Positions 1 through 12,700 of a stretch of DNA of 64,000 bases are shown one piece after another. Each line of letters opens with the position of its first letter. Position 1 is the stretch's first letter. Below the pieces are notes generated by a model. It was not told the DNA's origin. It searched no databases and was given only the letters and a program-made list of their open reading frames with translations. The stretch spans positions 26,999,001 through 27,063,000 of the forward strand of contig CATNEN010000001.1 in the NCBI GenBank assembly GCA_950097015.1, written 5' to 3'. Origin of the DNA: Macrostomum hystrix (Eukaryota; Platyhelminthes; Macrostomidae). A program made the position numbers and the translations under genes.

Positions 1-464
1 AACCGTAAAAATAGATGTAAACCCAGTAAAACCTGAGAAATTAAAAAAATAATTTTCGTGAAGTAAGAGTGTGAATTAACTTATAGCACCCTACGATCCA
101 TTTTAAGCACTGGCAAGACTGTGAGAATAAATATTAATCCATTTCAAATTAAAATACGACTTGATTCGTTTCTTCCTAAAATACAGTGTATAAAATACCT
201 AAATCAAATAAATATATGCACGAAATTCTAGCATTTAAAATAAGAGACTTGATACAGCCTGCTTAGTTTTAAATTACTCTAGAAAATAATCTGCCTAGTA
301 GAACCAAGCTCATCAAAGGAAATTTAATCAAGCACATATATTAGGGCTACCTTTAGATAGTTTTAAAAAACATATGAAGCCTGTCACTGTGCCATAACAC
401 TTGCACAAAGTAAGCTTAAAATTTATATTGTTAATTTAATACAATAATTTAATTTGAGTATTAC

Positions 465-746
465 CTCTGGAATTGCATCAGCTCGACCACCTCTAATGAT
501 ACGCGGCCCAGCAGATGATTTAGAAGTGCTTCCTTGCTGAATTGCTGCCGCTGATTGCTGATTAGCACTAGACGCTGCTTGACTGTTGGTTTGTTGAGTT
601 CCAGTCGCTTGTCTACTTGTCGTTCCACTTGCTCTGGTATTGCTTCTAGCCGGGTTAGAGCCAGAGCCTCTGAAATCTGAAACAGAAGCAACTCTTCGAG
701 GTGGAACAGTCGTGCCCTTTACTTCTGCAGATGGAGCGGATCCCAT
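465..746 (-). CDS. First coding exon of an unrecognised Ser/Gln-rich protein (gene continues left, partial)
   Basis: On the minus strand an ATG at 746 opens a 94-codon exon that ends at 465 in a good 5' splice site (GAG|GTAATAC). Just before the ATG is CTTATCTGCAG, a plausible 3' splice or trans-splice acceptor. The peptide is rich in Ser, Thr, Gln, Ala and Arg, with a run of Q/S/A in the second half and a basic patch (RIIRGGR) near the end. I do not recognise the family. It looks disordered, and no signal peptide or membrane segment is seen. The remaining exons would lie beyond the left edge of the window. Coding status is inferred from composition and the splice sites only. Confidence 0.4.
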
Positions 747-1095
747 TTTACCCTGCAGATAAGCTGTGACCTTAGTTAAAAACTATGGGTATGACCATGT
801 ACAAATTTAGAATAAATCAAAAGCTCCATGGTCATGTTAAAAAACACACTCAAACAATATGTAATCTAGAAGAATTTAATAAAAAGACTAAGTTTAGTTA
901 GATTTGCGCTTTAAGAATTGCCTCTGTACCTTTTGTAAGATTTTGCCGCAAATATGTAAATTAGCATCCTAGCAGGTGTTATACCACGCTTCTTTCGGCG
1001 AAGCGGGCGTACTACAAAGATTTAAACTTATTTTTTATTCTGCAAATTTGCGCTGTCATCAGCAGAACTGAGAACAGAACGAGTCACATTGAAAT

Positions 1096-1538
1096 CACCC
1101 GACGGCCACCCGACGGCAGAGGTCTAGACGGGGAAAAAGCTTAAAATATCTCTCGTTTAGCCTGAAAAAAACTTGTCTATTGAGCTTTCTTCTATGGACT
1201 AGACCGGAAAATTAGGTTTGCTATCAAGAGACAACTTGAAGAAAAAAAGATTGACTGTAAAATCTGTCAAGCAGCTATAGGCCCTAGTAATTTTTGCATT
1301 GAAAAGAACATGTAAATTGTATAAACTGGATTTTAAAATATCTTCACAGGATTTTAACAGGATCTTAAACAGGATTTTAAATAAAAATAAAAAAATGGAA
1401 GTACTAGGCCTAGTATTTTAAAACATGAGCTTTTTTCCAGTCTAGTCCATAAAAGAAAGCTTAAAATACGAGCTTTTTCCAGGCTAGACGAGAGATATTT
1501 TAAGCTTTTTCCCCGTCTAGACCTCTGACTTCGGGTGG
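1096..1538. mobile_element. Foldback/MITE-like element with ~100-bp terminal inverted repeats
   Basis: The left arm 1106-1207 is repeated in inverted orientation at 1437-1538 with few mismatches (for example CAGAGGTCTAGACGGGG against CCCCGTCTAGACCTCTG). TTGAAAT lies directly outside both ends (1089-1095 and 1539-1545) and may be the target-site duplication. The left arm carries an extra 11-bp copy of CACCCGACGGC. There is no coding capacity, so this is a non-autonomous DNA element. The superfamily is uncertain. Confidence 0.65.
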
Positions 1539-2138
1539 TTGAAATGTACACAGCTGGACAAATAAACTATTTAGCTTTAATTTATAAGCAAATGATGTTG
1601 CTTTTTATATATAGACGTGACTGATTTCTAATTCAGCTGGCAGTGGATGAATTTATTTGTGCTTAGTGGTTTGCACTGCCACAAACTCAAAGGGCATAAA
1701 AAATATTTTCATTGCATAGTAGGCCTAACAATCACACTTTGGCATTCATGTCAAGCTTTTTAAAACTCTGTGACAACATCTTATAATCATACTCACCATT
1801 CTGCAGAAATCGATTTTGCCAATTATTTGCATTATGGTTACTGTTTTTTCATGGGATTTTATTCAAAGCTTATTTAAATTTCAGCAGTGCAAACTCAAAA
1901 TATATTTTACATATGCAACTCAATTACTTTCCTCATTAATCAGTGAAATCAGAGCTACTTCCTCATGACTAAGAAATTGTTCTATACACTACTTTAAATG
2001 GAAATAACTGAAAGAAGTACTTGACTATTTGGTGTCCCAGTGCCTAAGGTGTAAATTTGTAGCTGGGACATGTATCAAGATGTATAAAAGAGGTCATGTT
2101 AGAAGGATCAAGCATAAAGCACAGCACACTAATGTTTA

Positions 2139-2839
2139 ATGTCCTATTTTCCAGTACCAGTAACAGTACCAGTACCAGAAAAGATAAAAGTTAAAACAAA
2201 GGGTCGTAACATCGAAAAATATTAATTGCCATGGCTGTAGATGAAGCACATGCAATTTCAGCTTCCTACAGCATCCAGCGCTGGAGCAGTGGACCCTTAA
2301 AGTGCGTCTCCCCACCCCAGCCATAGAAGCCTCTGTTACTGAGGTCATGAGGACCCTTATTGCGCCAGCATGACTGGTCAGGGGCAACTAATAACCATCA
2401 GAGCATCAATTGCCATGGCTGTAGATGAAGCACGTGCAATTTCAGCTTCCTACAGCATCCAGCGCCGGAGCAGTGGACCCTTAAAGTGCGTCTCCCCACC
2501 CTAGCCATAGAAGCCTCTGTTACTAAGGTCATGAGGACCCTTATTGCCCTTCATCTACAGCCATGGCAATTGATGCTCTGATGGTTATTAGTTGCCCCTG
2601 ACCAGTCATGCTGGCGCAATAAGGGTCCTCATGACCTTAGTAACCGAGGCTTTTATGGCTGGGGTGGGGAGACGCACTTTAAGGGTCCACTGCTCCAGCG
2701 CTGGATGCTGTAGGAAGCTGAAATTGCACGTGCTTCATCTACAGCCATGGCAATTAATATTTTTCGATGTTACGACCATTTTTTTTAACTTTTATTTTTT
2801 CTGGTACTGGTACTGTTACTGGTACTGGAAAATAGGACG
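2139..2839. mobile_element. Foldback element with ~280-bp inverted repeats and 9-bp target duplication (Mutator-like MITE?)
   Basis: Two arms, about 2139-2415 and 2560-2839, are near-perfect inverted copies. Both start with GTCCTATTTTCCAGTACC at the outer end. A third, partial copy of the arm lies in direct orientation in the middle (about 2403-2550). TAATGTTTA flanks both sides (2130-2138 and 2840-2848), a 9-bp target-site duplication. Long inverted repeats with a 9-bp duplication are typical of Mutator-like or foldback elements. The short ORFs in the arms are mirror images of each other and are not genes. Confidence 0.7.
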
Positions 2840-2848
2840 TAATGTTTA

Positions 2849-3758
2849 ACATACATGGTATGACAAAAATTTCAATACCTAACTAATTTGTGTGTCTGAT
2901 GTGTTTGAAGCAGCATATGGACATTCATCAAGCAGTTGAATCGGTGTCTGATTAAATGCTCACTCCCTGCCCATCTATTGCTTAGGCTTGAAGTACTTTT
3001 ATAACTTAGCTAGGTATTTAAAAACCCATTTGAGGAAACTAAAAAAAAATTTTCATTAGCAAATTATTACCAAAAAAATCTTGCATTCTAAAGTTTTTTA
3101 GTGTCAGAGTCAGATATACACTCTTGGCATGAGAGTTCATGGTTTTTATTTTAATTTTTATTTAAAGGGAATGGCTATTGGGACATGTCTGTTGGGAACT
3201 CATGCATTTACTTAATGCCTAAATTTCTGATATTCCCAATCAATTCCTAATTAAATTGTTAGCTATAGCTACACATTATTCTATATAAGTTTAAATCTTA
3301 TGCAAATGATACCTTGTGATAGCTTTATATTTTGATCTACCAGAGAGCCATATACATATACCTAGTATATGCTTTTGTTAGTCATCCTTTGTTTGATCTA
3401 CTAATAGTATACATATTTAGATTATATTGTACTAATTTGTTGTTGGTTAAAAATTTAGATAGTTGTAAATTATGTGATACTATCTCTATAATAATATATA
3501 TTGACAGCTAATCTTTATATTAAAGAAAAATTTTATTTCTACATGATACATGGTGCAAATGATTTATAATAGTTTAATACTTCCTTAGATTGATGTGCTA
3601 CCCTTAAAATCATTTGTAGGGCAGGAATAATAAACAAATTGATATGATAGCATTAATTATTTTCATTCTATTCTATTTCTATTCAGTTTTTCTGCAAATG
3701 ATGTTTTTGTGTTTTTAATGCTTCCAGTGTGCAACTATTGAAACTCACATTTCAGGAT
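2849..3758. other. AT-rich upstream region of ST7
   Basis: About 900 bp between the foldback element and the ST7 start codon. It is AT-rich and contains no convincing ORF, promoter box or repeat. A CAG at 3753-3755, just before the ATG, could be an acceptor for a 5'-UTR intron or trans-splicing. Confidence 0.4.
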
Positions 3759-6700
3759 ATGTTTTTGAATACCCTCACGCCCAAATTTTATGTGGCGTTG
3801 ACAGGCACCTCTTCTCTTATTTCTGGTCTCATTCTGGTGAGTTTTTTCTTTTTCTTAAAATTATTCACAAATTTAACTAATTTATTGGTGCTAATATTTT
3901 AGCCTTCATTTTTGTGAACAAGAGCTTTTAGATGATAATTATTTGTAGCTCCAACAGCATTGCCATTCTACTGCCATTGCCCTGACCCGCTTGTGTTATT
4001 CTAACCTCGAACAACCCTTCTCAATGCAGATTTTCGAATGGTGGTACTTCAAAAAGTACGGCACATCCTTCATTGAGCAGATCTCGCTGACCCACATCAG
4101 CCCGCTTCTAGGCGGAGCCGACGATGATGAGTCCATTGAATATGGCGAGACAGCTGCCAACAACACCCAGAACAGCATTCAGGGTAGGGGAGCTTTTTCC
4201 CGCTGAGCTTCGTTTAATTTCCATGATTAAAGCAAGTATTAAAAATCGCGCTCTGACTTAACTGCCCATCTGCAGAGTGCAAGGTGTGGCGCAATCCGTA
4301 CAGTTTATTCCGCGGCGCGGAGTACCAGCGATACAAGGAGGTGACCAACATGGAGCCGCTGACCTACTACGATATGAACCTCTCCGCCCAGGATCACCAG
4401 ACTTTCTTCATCTGCGAAGCTGATAATGGCAAGCCGGAGTATGAGAGTGAGTGCCTGTTTACCCATCTGTCAATCTTGACTCACCTGTCAATCAAACTGG
4501 ACTCATTTGTCAAGCTACCTTGACTCACATATCAATGTACATTGACACGTCAATCTACCCAGACTCACCTGTCAATCTACCTGATTCAGCCCTGTGTAAT
4601 TTGCCATCAGCTATTAGCTCTCCCTGACCCATTAGATCTGGCTCCCAAAAGCCTGACCCACTGATGCAGTGATCACCCTCGCCTGCAGTCATGCAGATCA
4701 TAAGATCTGGCTCCAAAAAGCCTGACCCACTAACACAGTGACCACCCTCGCCTGCAGTCATGCAGATGGCCTGGCGCGAGCGGAGCCCCTCTGAGCGGAT
4801 TAAAAAGGCCAAGGAGGCGTTGGATAAAAATGCCGACTGCGCACCGGCCATGATCCTCCTAGCTGAGGAGGAGTGCAGCACGGTGCTGGAGGTTGAGAAG
4901 ATGCTCCGGCAGGCCTACAAGTCGGCCGAAGCGTCGTTCCGCCGGTCGCAGCAGCAGCAGCACCACAGCGGCAGTCACGAGTCGCTGCACAGGCGAGACA
5001 CGAATGTCTTCATCTATGTGCGCCGCCGCCTGGCCATGTGCGCCAGGAAGCTGGGCCGCCTCAAGGAGGCCATCAAGATGATGAAGGATCTCATCAAGGA
5101 ATACCCCAGTCTGAATCTGTTCAACATTCATGAGAACCTCATCGAGTGCTACTTTGAGACTGAGCAATATGCCGATGCCCAGGCCTTCCTGGCCAAGTAC
5201 GATGGTGAGTGACTGCGGCTTTTATCAAATATTCCACTGCCGATCTTCTGTTTAGGGATACTCCGTTGGCAATTTTTAGTTTAGGGAAACTTTTTGCAAA
5301 TTTTCTGTATAGGGAAATTCCAAAGCAAGTTTTCTGTTCGGAAATATTGAATTGAATTGCATTGCATTTTTCTGATTGGGATATTCCACAGACTATTTTT
5401 CTGTTTGGGGATATTCCACAGACTATTTTTCTGTTTGGGGATATTCCACAGACTATTTTTCTGTTTGGGGATATTCCACAGACTATTTTTCTGATTGGGG
5501 ATATTCCACAGACTATTTTTCTGTTTCGGGATACTCCACAGACTATTTTTCTGTTTGGGGATACTCCACAGACTATTTTTCTGTTTGGGGATATTCCACA
5601 GACTATTTTTCTGTTTGGGGATATTCCACAGACTATTTTTCTGATTGGGGATATTCCACAGACTATTTTTCTGTTTGGGGATACTCCACAGACTATTTTT
5701 CTGTTTGGGGATACTCCACAGACTATTTTTCTGTTTGGGGATATTCCACAGACTATTTTTCTGTTTGGGGATATTCCACAGACTATTTTTCTGTTTGGGG
5801 ATATTCCACAGACTATTTTTCTGTTTGGGGATATTCCACAGACTATTTTTCTGATTGGGGATATTCCACAGACTATTTTTCTGATTGGGGATATTCCACA
5901 GACTATTTTTCTGTTTGGGGATATTCCACTGACTATTTTTCTGATTGGGGATATTCCACAGACTATTTTTCTGTTTGGGGATACTCCACAGACTATTTTT
6001 CTGTTTGGGGATATTCCACAGACTATTTTTCTGTTTGGGGATACTCCACAGACTATTTTTCTGTTTGGGGATATTCCACAGACTATTTTTCTGATTGGGG
6101 ATATTCCACAGACTATTTTTCTGTTTGGGGATATTCCACTGACTATTTTTCTGTTTGGGGATATTCCACTGACTATTTTTCTGTTTGAGGATATTCCACA
6201 GAGTAATTTTCAGATTAAGGATATTCCACTGACTATTTTTCTGATTAAGGATATTCCACAGACTAATTTTTTGATTTGGGCATATTCCATTGACTATTAT
6301 TTTTCTGCTTGGGATATTCCATCGTGAATTATCTGTTCTGGGAGAGTTGTTAAAATTGCACTCAATGTAAGCTTAAAATCACCTAGTCTCAGCAGCATGC
6401 ATAACCCTTTCGATTGCAGACATCACATATCCGAAATCTGCAACCATTTGCTACACGGCAGCACTGCTCAAAGCGAGGATGGTGGCAGACAAGTGAGTCC
6501 TCTTTGGTTGGCCTTGTGCATTCAGTCGGATTTCATTATTCTACTCGTTACCTGGCTTCTAGAGTCAGGATTTTTTAGTGGGACAAAATTGAATATCGAC
6601 AATAAAAACCAGTCTGAGCTCACAATGAACGACTGTAACATAGATGCAGTCACGAATGCTGAGTGCTGCTCGGCTTTGGATGGGTTTCGGTTTGAGCTGC

Positions 6701-9700
6701 TTATACCAGACAGGCATTTTGTGAGTAGCACAGCATTGAGTGAGTAGCAAGCACAGCATTGAGTGAGTAAGCAAGCACAGCATTGAGTGAGTAGCACAGC
6801 ATTGAGTGAGTAGCAAGCACAGCATTGAGTGAGTAGCACAGCATTGAGTAAGCAAGCACAGCATTGAGTAAGCAAGCACAGCATTGAGTAAGCAAGCACA
6901 GCATTGAGTAAGCAAGCACAGCATTGAGTAAGCAAGCACAGCATTGAGTGAGTAGCAAGCACAGCATTGAGTGAGTAGCAAGCACAGCATTGAGTGAGCA
7001 GGCACAGCATTGAGTGAGTAGCAAGCACAGCATTAAGTGAGTAGCAAGCACAGCATTGAGTGAGTAAGCAAGCACAGCATTGAGTGAGTAGCACAGCATT
7101 GAGTGAGTAGCACAGCATTGAGTGAGTAAGCAAGCACAGCATTGAGTGAGTAGCAAGCACAGCATTGAGTGAGTAGCACAGCATTGAGTGAGTAGCAAGC
7201 ACAGCATTGAGTGAGTAGCACAGCATTGAGTAAGCAAGCACAGCATTGAGTGAGTAGCAAGCACAGCATTGAGTGAGTAAGCAAGCACAGCATTGAGTGA
7301 GTAGCACAGCATTGAGTGAGTAGCACAGCATTGAGTGAGTAGCAAGCACAGCATTGAGTGAGTAAGCAAGCACAGCATTGAGTGAGTAGCACAGCATTGA
7401 GTGAGTAGCACAGCATTGAGTGAGTAGCAAGCACAGCATTGAGTGAGTAGCACAGAATTGAGTGAGTAGCAAGCACAGCATTGAGTGAGTAGCACAGCAT
7501 TGAGTGAGTAGCACAGCATTGAGTGAGTAAGCAAGCACAGCATTGAGTGAGTAGCAAGCACAGCATTGAGTGAGTAGCACAGCATTGAGTGAGTAGCAAG
7601 CACAGCATTGAGTGAGTAGCACAGCATTGAGTAAGCAAGCACAGCATTGAGTGAGTAGCAAGCACAGCATTGAGTGAGTAGCAAGCACAGCATTGAGTGA
7701 GTAGCACAGCATTGAGTAAGCAAGCACAGCATTGAGTGAGTAGCAAGCACAGCATTGAGTGAGTAGCAAGCACAGCATTGAGTGAGTAGCAAGCACAGCA
7801 TTGAGTGAGTAGCACAGCATTGAGTAAGCAAGCACAGCATTGAGTGAGTAGCAAGCACAGCATTGAGTGAGTAGCAAGCACAGCATTGAGTAAGCAAGCA
7901 CAGCATTGAGTGAGTAGCAAGCACAGCATTGAGTGAGTAAGCAAGAACAGCATTGAGTGAGTAGCAAGCACAGCATTGAGTGAGTAGCACAGCATTGAGT
8001 GAGTAAGCAAGCACAGCATTGAGTGAGTAGCAAGCACAGCATTGAGTGAGTAGCAAGCACAGTATTGAGTGAGTAAGCAAGCACAGCATTGAGTGAGTAG
8101 CAAGCACAGCATTGAGTAAGCAAGCACAGCATTGAGTAAGCAAGCACAGCATTGAGTAAGCAAGCACAGCATTGAGTGAGTAGCAAGCACAGCATTGAGT
8201 GAGTAGCAAGCACAGCATTGAGTGAGTAGCACAGCATTGAGTAAGCAAGCACAGCATTGAGTGAGTAGCAAGCACAGCATTGAGTGAGTAGCAAGCACAG
8301 CATTGAGTGAGTAGCAAGCACAGCATTGAGTGAGTAGCACAGCATTGAGTAAGCAAGCACAGCATTGAGTGAGTAGCAAGCACAGCATTGAGTGAGTAGC
8401 AAGCACAGCATTGAGTAAGCAAGCACAGCATTGAGTGAGTAGCAAGCACAGCATTGAGTGAGTAAGCAAGAACAGCATTGAGTGAGTAGCAAGCACAGCA
8501 TTGAGTGAGTAGCACAGCATTGAGTGAGTAAGCAAGCACAGCATTGAGTGAGTAGCAAGCACAGCATTGAGTGAGTAGCAAGCACAGCATTGAGTGAGTA
8601 AGCAAGCACAGCATTGAGTGAGTAGCAAGCACAGCATTGAGTAAGCAAGCACAGCATTGAGTAAGCAAGCACAGCATTGAGTAAGCAAGCACAGCATTGA
8701 GTGAGTAAGCAAGCACAGCATTGAGTGAGTAAGCACAGCATTGAGTAAGCAAGCACAGCATTGAGTGAGTAAGCAAGCACAGCATTGAGTGAGTAGCAAG
8801 CACAGCATTGAGTGAGTAGCACAGCATTGAGTGAGTAGCAAGCACAGCATTGAGTGAGTAGCACAGCATTGAGTAAGCAAGCACAGCATTGAGTGAGTAG
8901 CAAGCACAGCATTGAGTGAGTAAGCAAGCACAGCATTGAGTGAGTAGCACAGCATTGAGTGAGTAGCAAGCACAGCATTGAGTGAGTAGCACAGCATTGA
9001 GTGAGTAGCAAGCACAGCATTGAGTGAGTAGCACAGCATTGAGTGAGTAGCAAGCACAGCATTGAGTGAGTAAGCAAGCACAGCATTGAGTGAGTAGCAA
9101 GCACAGCATTGAGTAAGCAAGCACAGCATTGAGTAAGCAAGCACAGCATTGAGTGAGTAAGCAAGCACAGCATTGAGTGAGTAAGCACAGCATTGAGTGA
9201 GTAGCAAGCACAGCATTGAGTGAGTAGCACAGCATTGAGTGAGTAGCAAGCACAGCATTGAGTGAGTAGCACAGCATTGAGTAAGCAAGCACAGCATTGA
9301 GTGAGTAGCACAGCATTGAGTAAGCAAGCACAGCATTGAGTGAGTAGCAAGCACAGCATTGAGTGAGTAGCAAGCACAGCATTGAGTGAGTAGCACAGCA
9401 TTGAGTGAGTAGCACAGCATTGAGTGAGTAGCAAGCACAGCATTGAGTGAGTAAGCAAGCACAGCATTGAGTGAGTAGCACAGCATTGAGTGAGTAGCAC
9501 AGCATTGAGTGAGTAGCAAGCACAGCATTGAGTGAGTAGCACAGCATTGAGTGAGTAGCAAGCACAGCATTGAGTAAGCAAGCACAGCATTGAGTGAGTA
9601 GCAAGCACAGCATTGAGTGAGTAAGCAAGCACAGCATTGAGTGAGTAGCAAGCACAGCATTGAGTGAGTAGCACAGCATTGAGTGAGTAGCAAGCACAGC

Positions 9701-12700
9701 ATTGAGTGAGTAGCAAGCACAGCATTGAGTGAGTAGCACAGCATTGAGTGAGTAAGCAAGCACAGCATTGAGTGAGTAGCACAGCATTGAGTGAGTAGCA
9801 AGCACAGCATTGAGTGAGTAGCACAGCATTGAGTGAGTAGCAAGCACAGCATTGAGTGAGTAAGCAAGCACAGCATTGAGTGAGTAGCACAGCATTGAGT
9901 GAGTAGCACAGCATTGAGTGAGTAGCACAGCATGAGTGAGTAGCACAGCATTGAGTGAGTAGCACAGCATTGAGTGAGTAAGCAAGCACAGCATTGAGTG
10001 AGTAGCAAGCACAGCATTGAGTGAGTAGCACAGCATTGAGTGAGTAGCACAGCATTGAGTGAGTAAGCAAGCACAGCATTGAGTGAGTAGCACAGCATTG
10101 AGTGAGTAAGCACAGCATTGAGTGAGTAGCACAGCATTGAGTGAGTAGCACAGCATTGAGTGAGTAGCACAGCATTGAGTGAGTAGCAAGCACAGCATTG
10201 AGTGAGTAGCACAGCATTGAGTGAGTAAGCACAGCAATTGAGTGAGTAGCACAGCATTGAGTGAGTAGCACAGCATTGAGTGAGTAGCACAGCATTGAGT
10301 GAGTAGCAAGCACAGCATTGAGTGAGTAGCACAGCATTGAGTGAGTAAGCAAGCACAGCATTGAGTGAGTAGCACAGCATTGAGTGAGTAGCAAGCACAG
10401 CATTGAGTGAGTAGCACAGCATTGAGTAAGCAAGCACAGCATTGAGTGAGTAAGCAAGCACAGCATTGAGTGAGTAGCACAGCATTGAGTGAGTAAGCAC
10501 AGCATTGAGTGAGTAGCACAGCATTGAGTGAGTAGCACAGCATTGAGTGAGTAGCACAGCATTGAGTGAGTAGCAAGCACAGCATTGAGTGAGTAGCACA
10601 GCATTGAGTGAGTAAGCAAGCACAGCATTGAGTGAGTAGCAAGCACAGCATTGAGTAAGCAAGCACAGCATTGAGTGAGTAGCACAGCATTGAGTGAGTA
10701 GCACAGCATTGAGTGAGTAGCACAGCATTGAGTGAGTAGCACAGCATTGAGTGAGTAGCACAGCATTGAGTGAGTAGCACAGCATTGAGTGAGTAGCACA
10801 GCATTGAGTGAGTAGCACAGCATTGAGTGAGTAGCACAGCATTGAGTGAGTAGCACAGCATTGAGTGAGTAGCACAGCATTGAGTGAGTAGCACAGCATT
10901 GAGTGAGTAGCAAGCACAGCATTGAGTGAGTAGCAAGCACAGCATTGAGTGAGTAGCACAGCATTGAGTGAGTAAGCAAGCACAGCATTGAGTGAGTAGC
11001 AAGCACAGCATTGAGTAAGCAAGCACAGCATTGAGTGAGTAGCACAGCATTGAGTGAGTAGCACAGCATTGAGTGAGTAGCACAGCATTGAGTGAGTAGC
11101 ACAGCATTGAGTAAGCAAGCACAGCATTGAGTGAGTAGCAAGCACAGCATTGAGTGAGTAGCACAGCATTGAGTGAGTAGCACAGCATTGAGTGAGTAGC
11201 AAGCACAGCATTGAGTGAGTAGCACAGCATTGAGTAAGCAAGCACAGCATTGAGTGAGTAGCAAGCACAGCATTGAGTGAGTAAGCAAGCACAGCATTGA
11301 GTGAGTAGCAAGCACAGCATTGAGTGAGTAGCAAGCACAGCATTGAGTAAGCAAGCACAGCATTGAGTGAGTAGCACAGCATTGAGTGAGTAGCACAGCA
11401 TTGAGTGAGTAGCACAGCATTGAGTGAGTAGCACAGCATTGAGTGAGTAGCACAGCATTGAGTGAGTAGCACAGCATTGAGTGAGTAGCACAGCATTGAG
11501 TGAGTAGCAAGCACAGCATTGAGTGAGTAGCAAGCACAGCATTGAGTGAGTAGCACAGCATTGAGTGAGTAAGCAAGCACAGCATTGAGTGAGTAGCAAG
11601 CACAGCATTGAGTAAGCAAGCACAGCATTGAGTGAGTAGCACAGCATTGAGTGAGTAGCACAGCATTGAGTGAGTAGCACAGCATTGAGTGAGTAGCACA
11701 GCATTGAGTAAGCAAGCACAGCATTGAGTGAGTAGCAAGCACAGCATTGAGTGAGTAGCACAGCATTGAGTGAGTAGCACAGCATTGAGTGAGTAGCAAG
11801 CACAGCATTGAGTGAGTAGCACAGCATTGAGTAAGCAAGCACAGCATTGAGTGAGTAGCAAGCACAGCATTGAGTGAGTAAGCAAGCACAGCATTGAGTG
11901 AGTAGCAAGCACAGCATTGAGTGAGTAGCAAGCACAGCATTGAGTAAGCAAGCACAGCATTGAGTGAGTAGCACAGCATTGAGTGAGTAGCACAGCATTG
12001 AGTGAGTAGCACAGCATTGAGTGAGTAGCACAGCATTGAGTGAGTAGCAAGCACAGCATTGAGTGAGTAGCACAGCATTGAGTGAGTAAGCAAGCACAGC
12101 ATTGAGTGAGTAGCAAGCACAGCATTGAGTAAGCAAGCACAGCATTGAGTGAGTAGCAAGCACAGCATTGAGTGAGTAGCACAGCATTGAGTGAGTAAGC
12201 AAGCACAGCATTGAGTGAGTAGCAAGCACAGCATTGAGTAAGCAAGCACAGCATTGAGTGAGTAGCACAGCATTGAGTGAGTAGCACAGCATTGAGTGAG
12301 TAGCACAGCATTGAGTGAGTAGCAAGCACAGCATTGAGTGAGTAGCACAGCATTGAGTGAGTAGCACAGCATTGAGTGAGTAGCAAGCACAGCATTGAGT
12401 GAGTAGCAAGCACAGCATTGAGTAAGCAAGCACAGCATTGAGTGAGTAGCAAGCACAGCATTGAGTGAGTAGCACAGCATTGAGTGAGTAAGCAAGCACA
12501 GCATTGAGTGAGTAGCAAGCACAGCATTGAGTAAGCAAGCACAGCATTGAGTGAGTAGCACAGCATTGAGTGAGTAGCACAGCATTGAGTGAGTAGCACA
12601 GCATTGAGTGAGTAGCACAGCATTGAGTGAGTAGCACAGCATTGAGTGAGTAGCAAGCACAGCATTGAGTGAGTAGCAAGCACAGCATTGAGTGAGTAGC

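Noticed and set aside
2136-2849. Two similar 83-85-codon ORFs
   Set aside because: They are the inverted arms of a foldback element read in opposite directions.
5362-6327. Plus-strand ORFs of 321 and 270 codons in ST7 intron 4
   Set aside because: The 30-bp unit merely lacks stops. The flanking splice sites exclude it from the ST7 reading frame.
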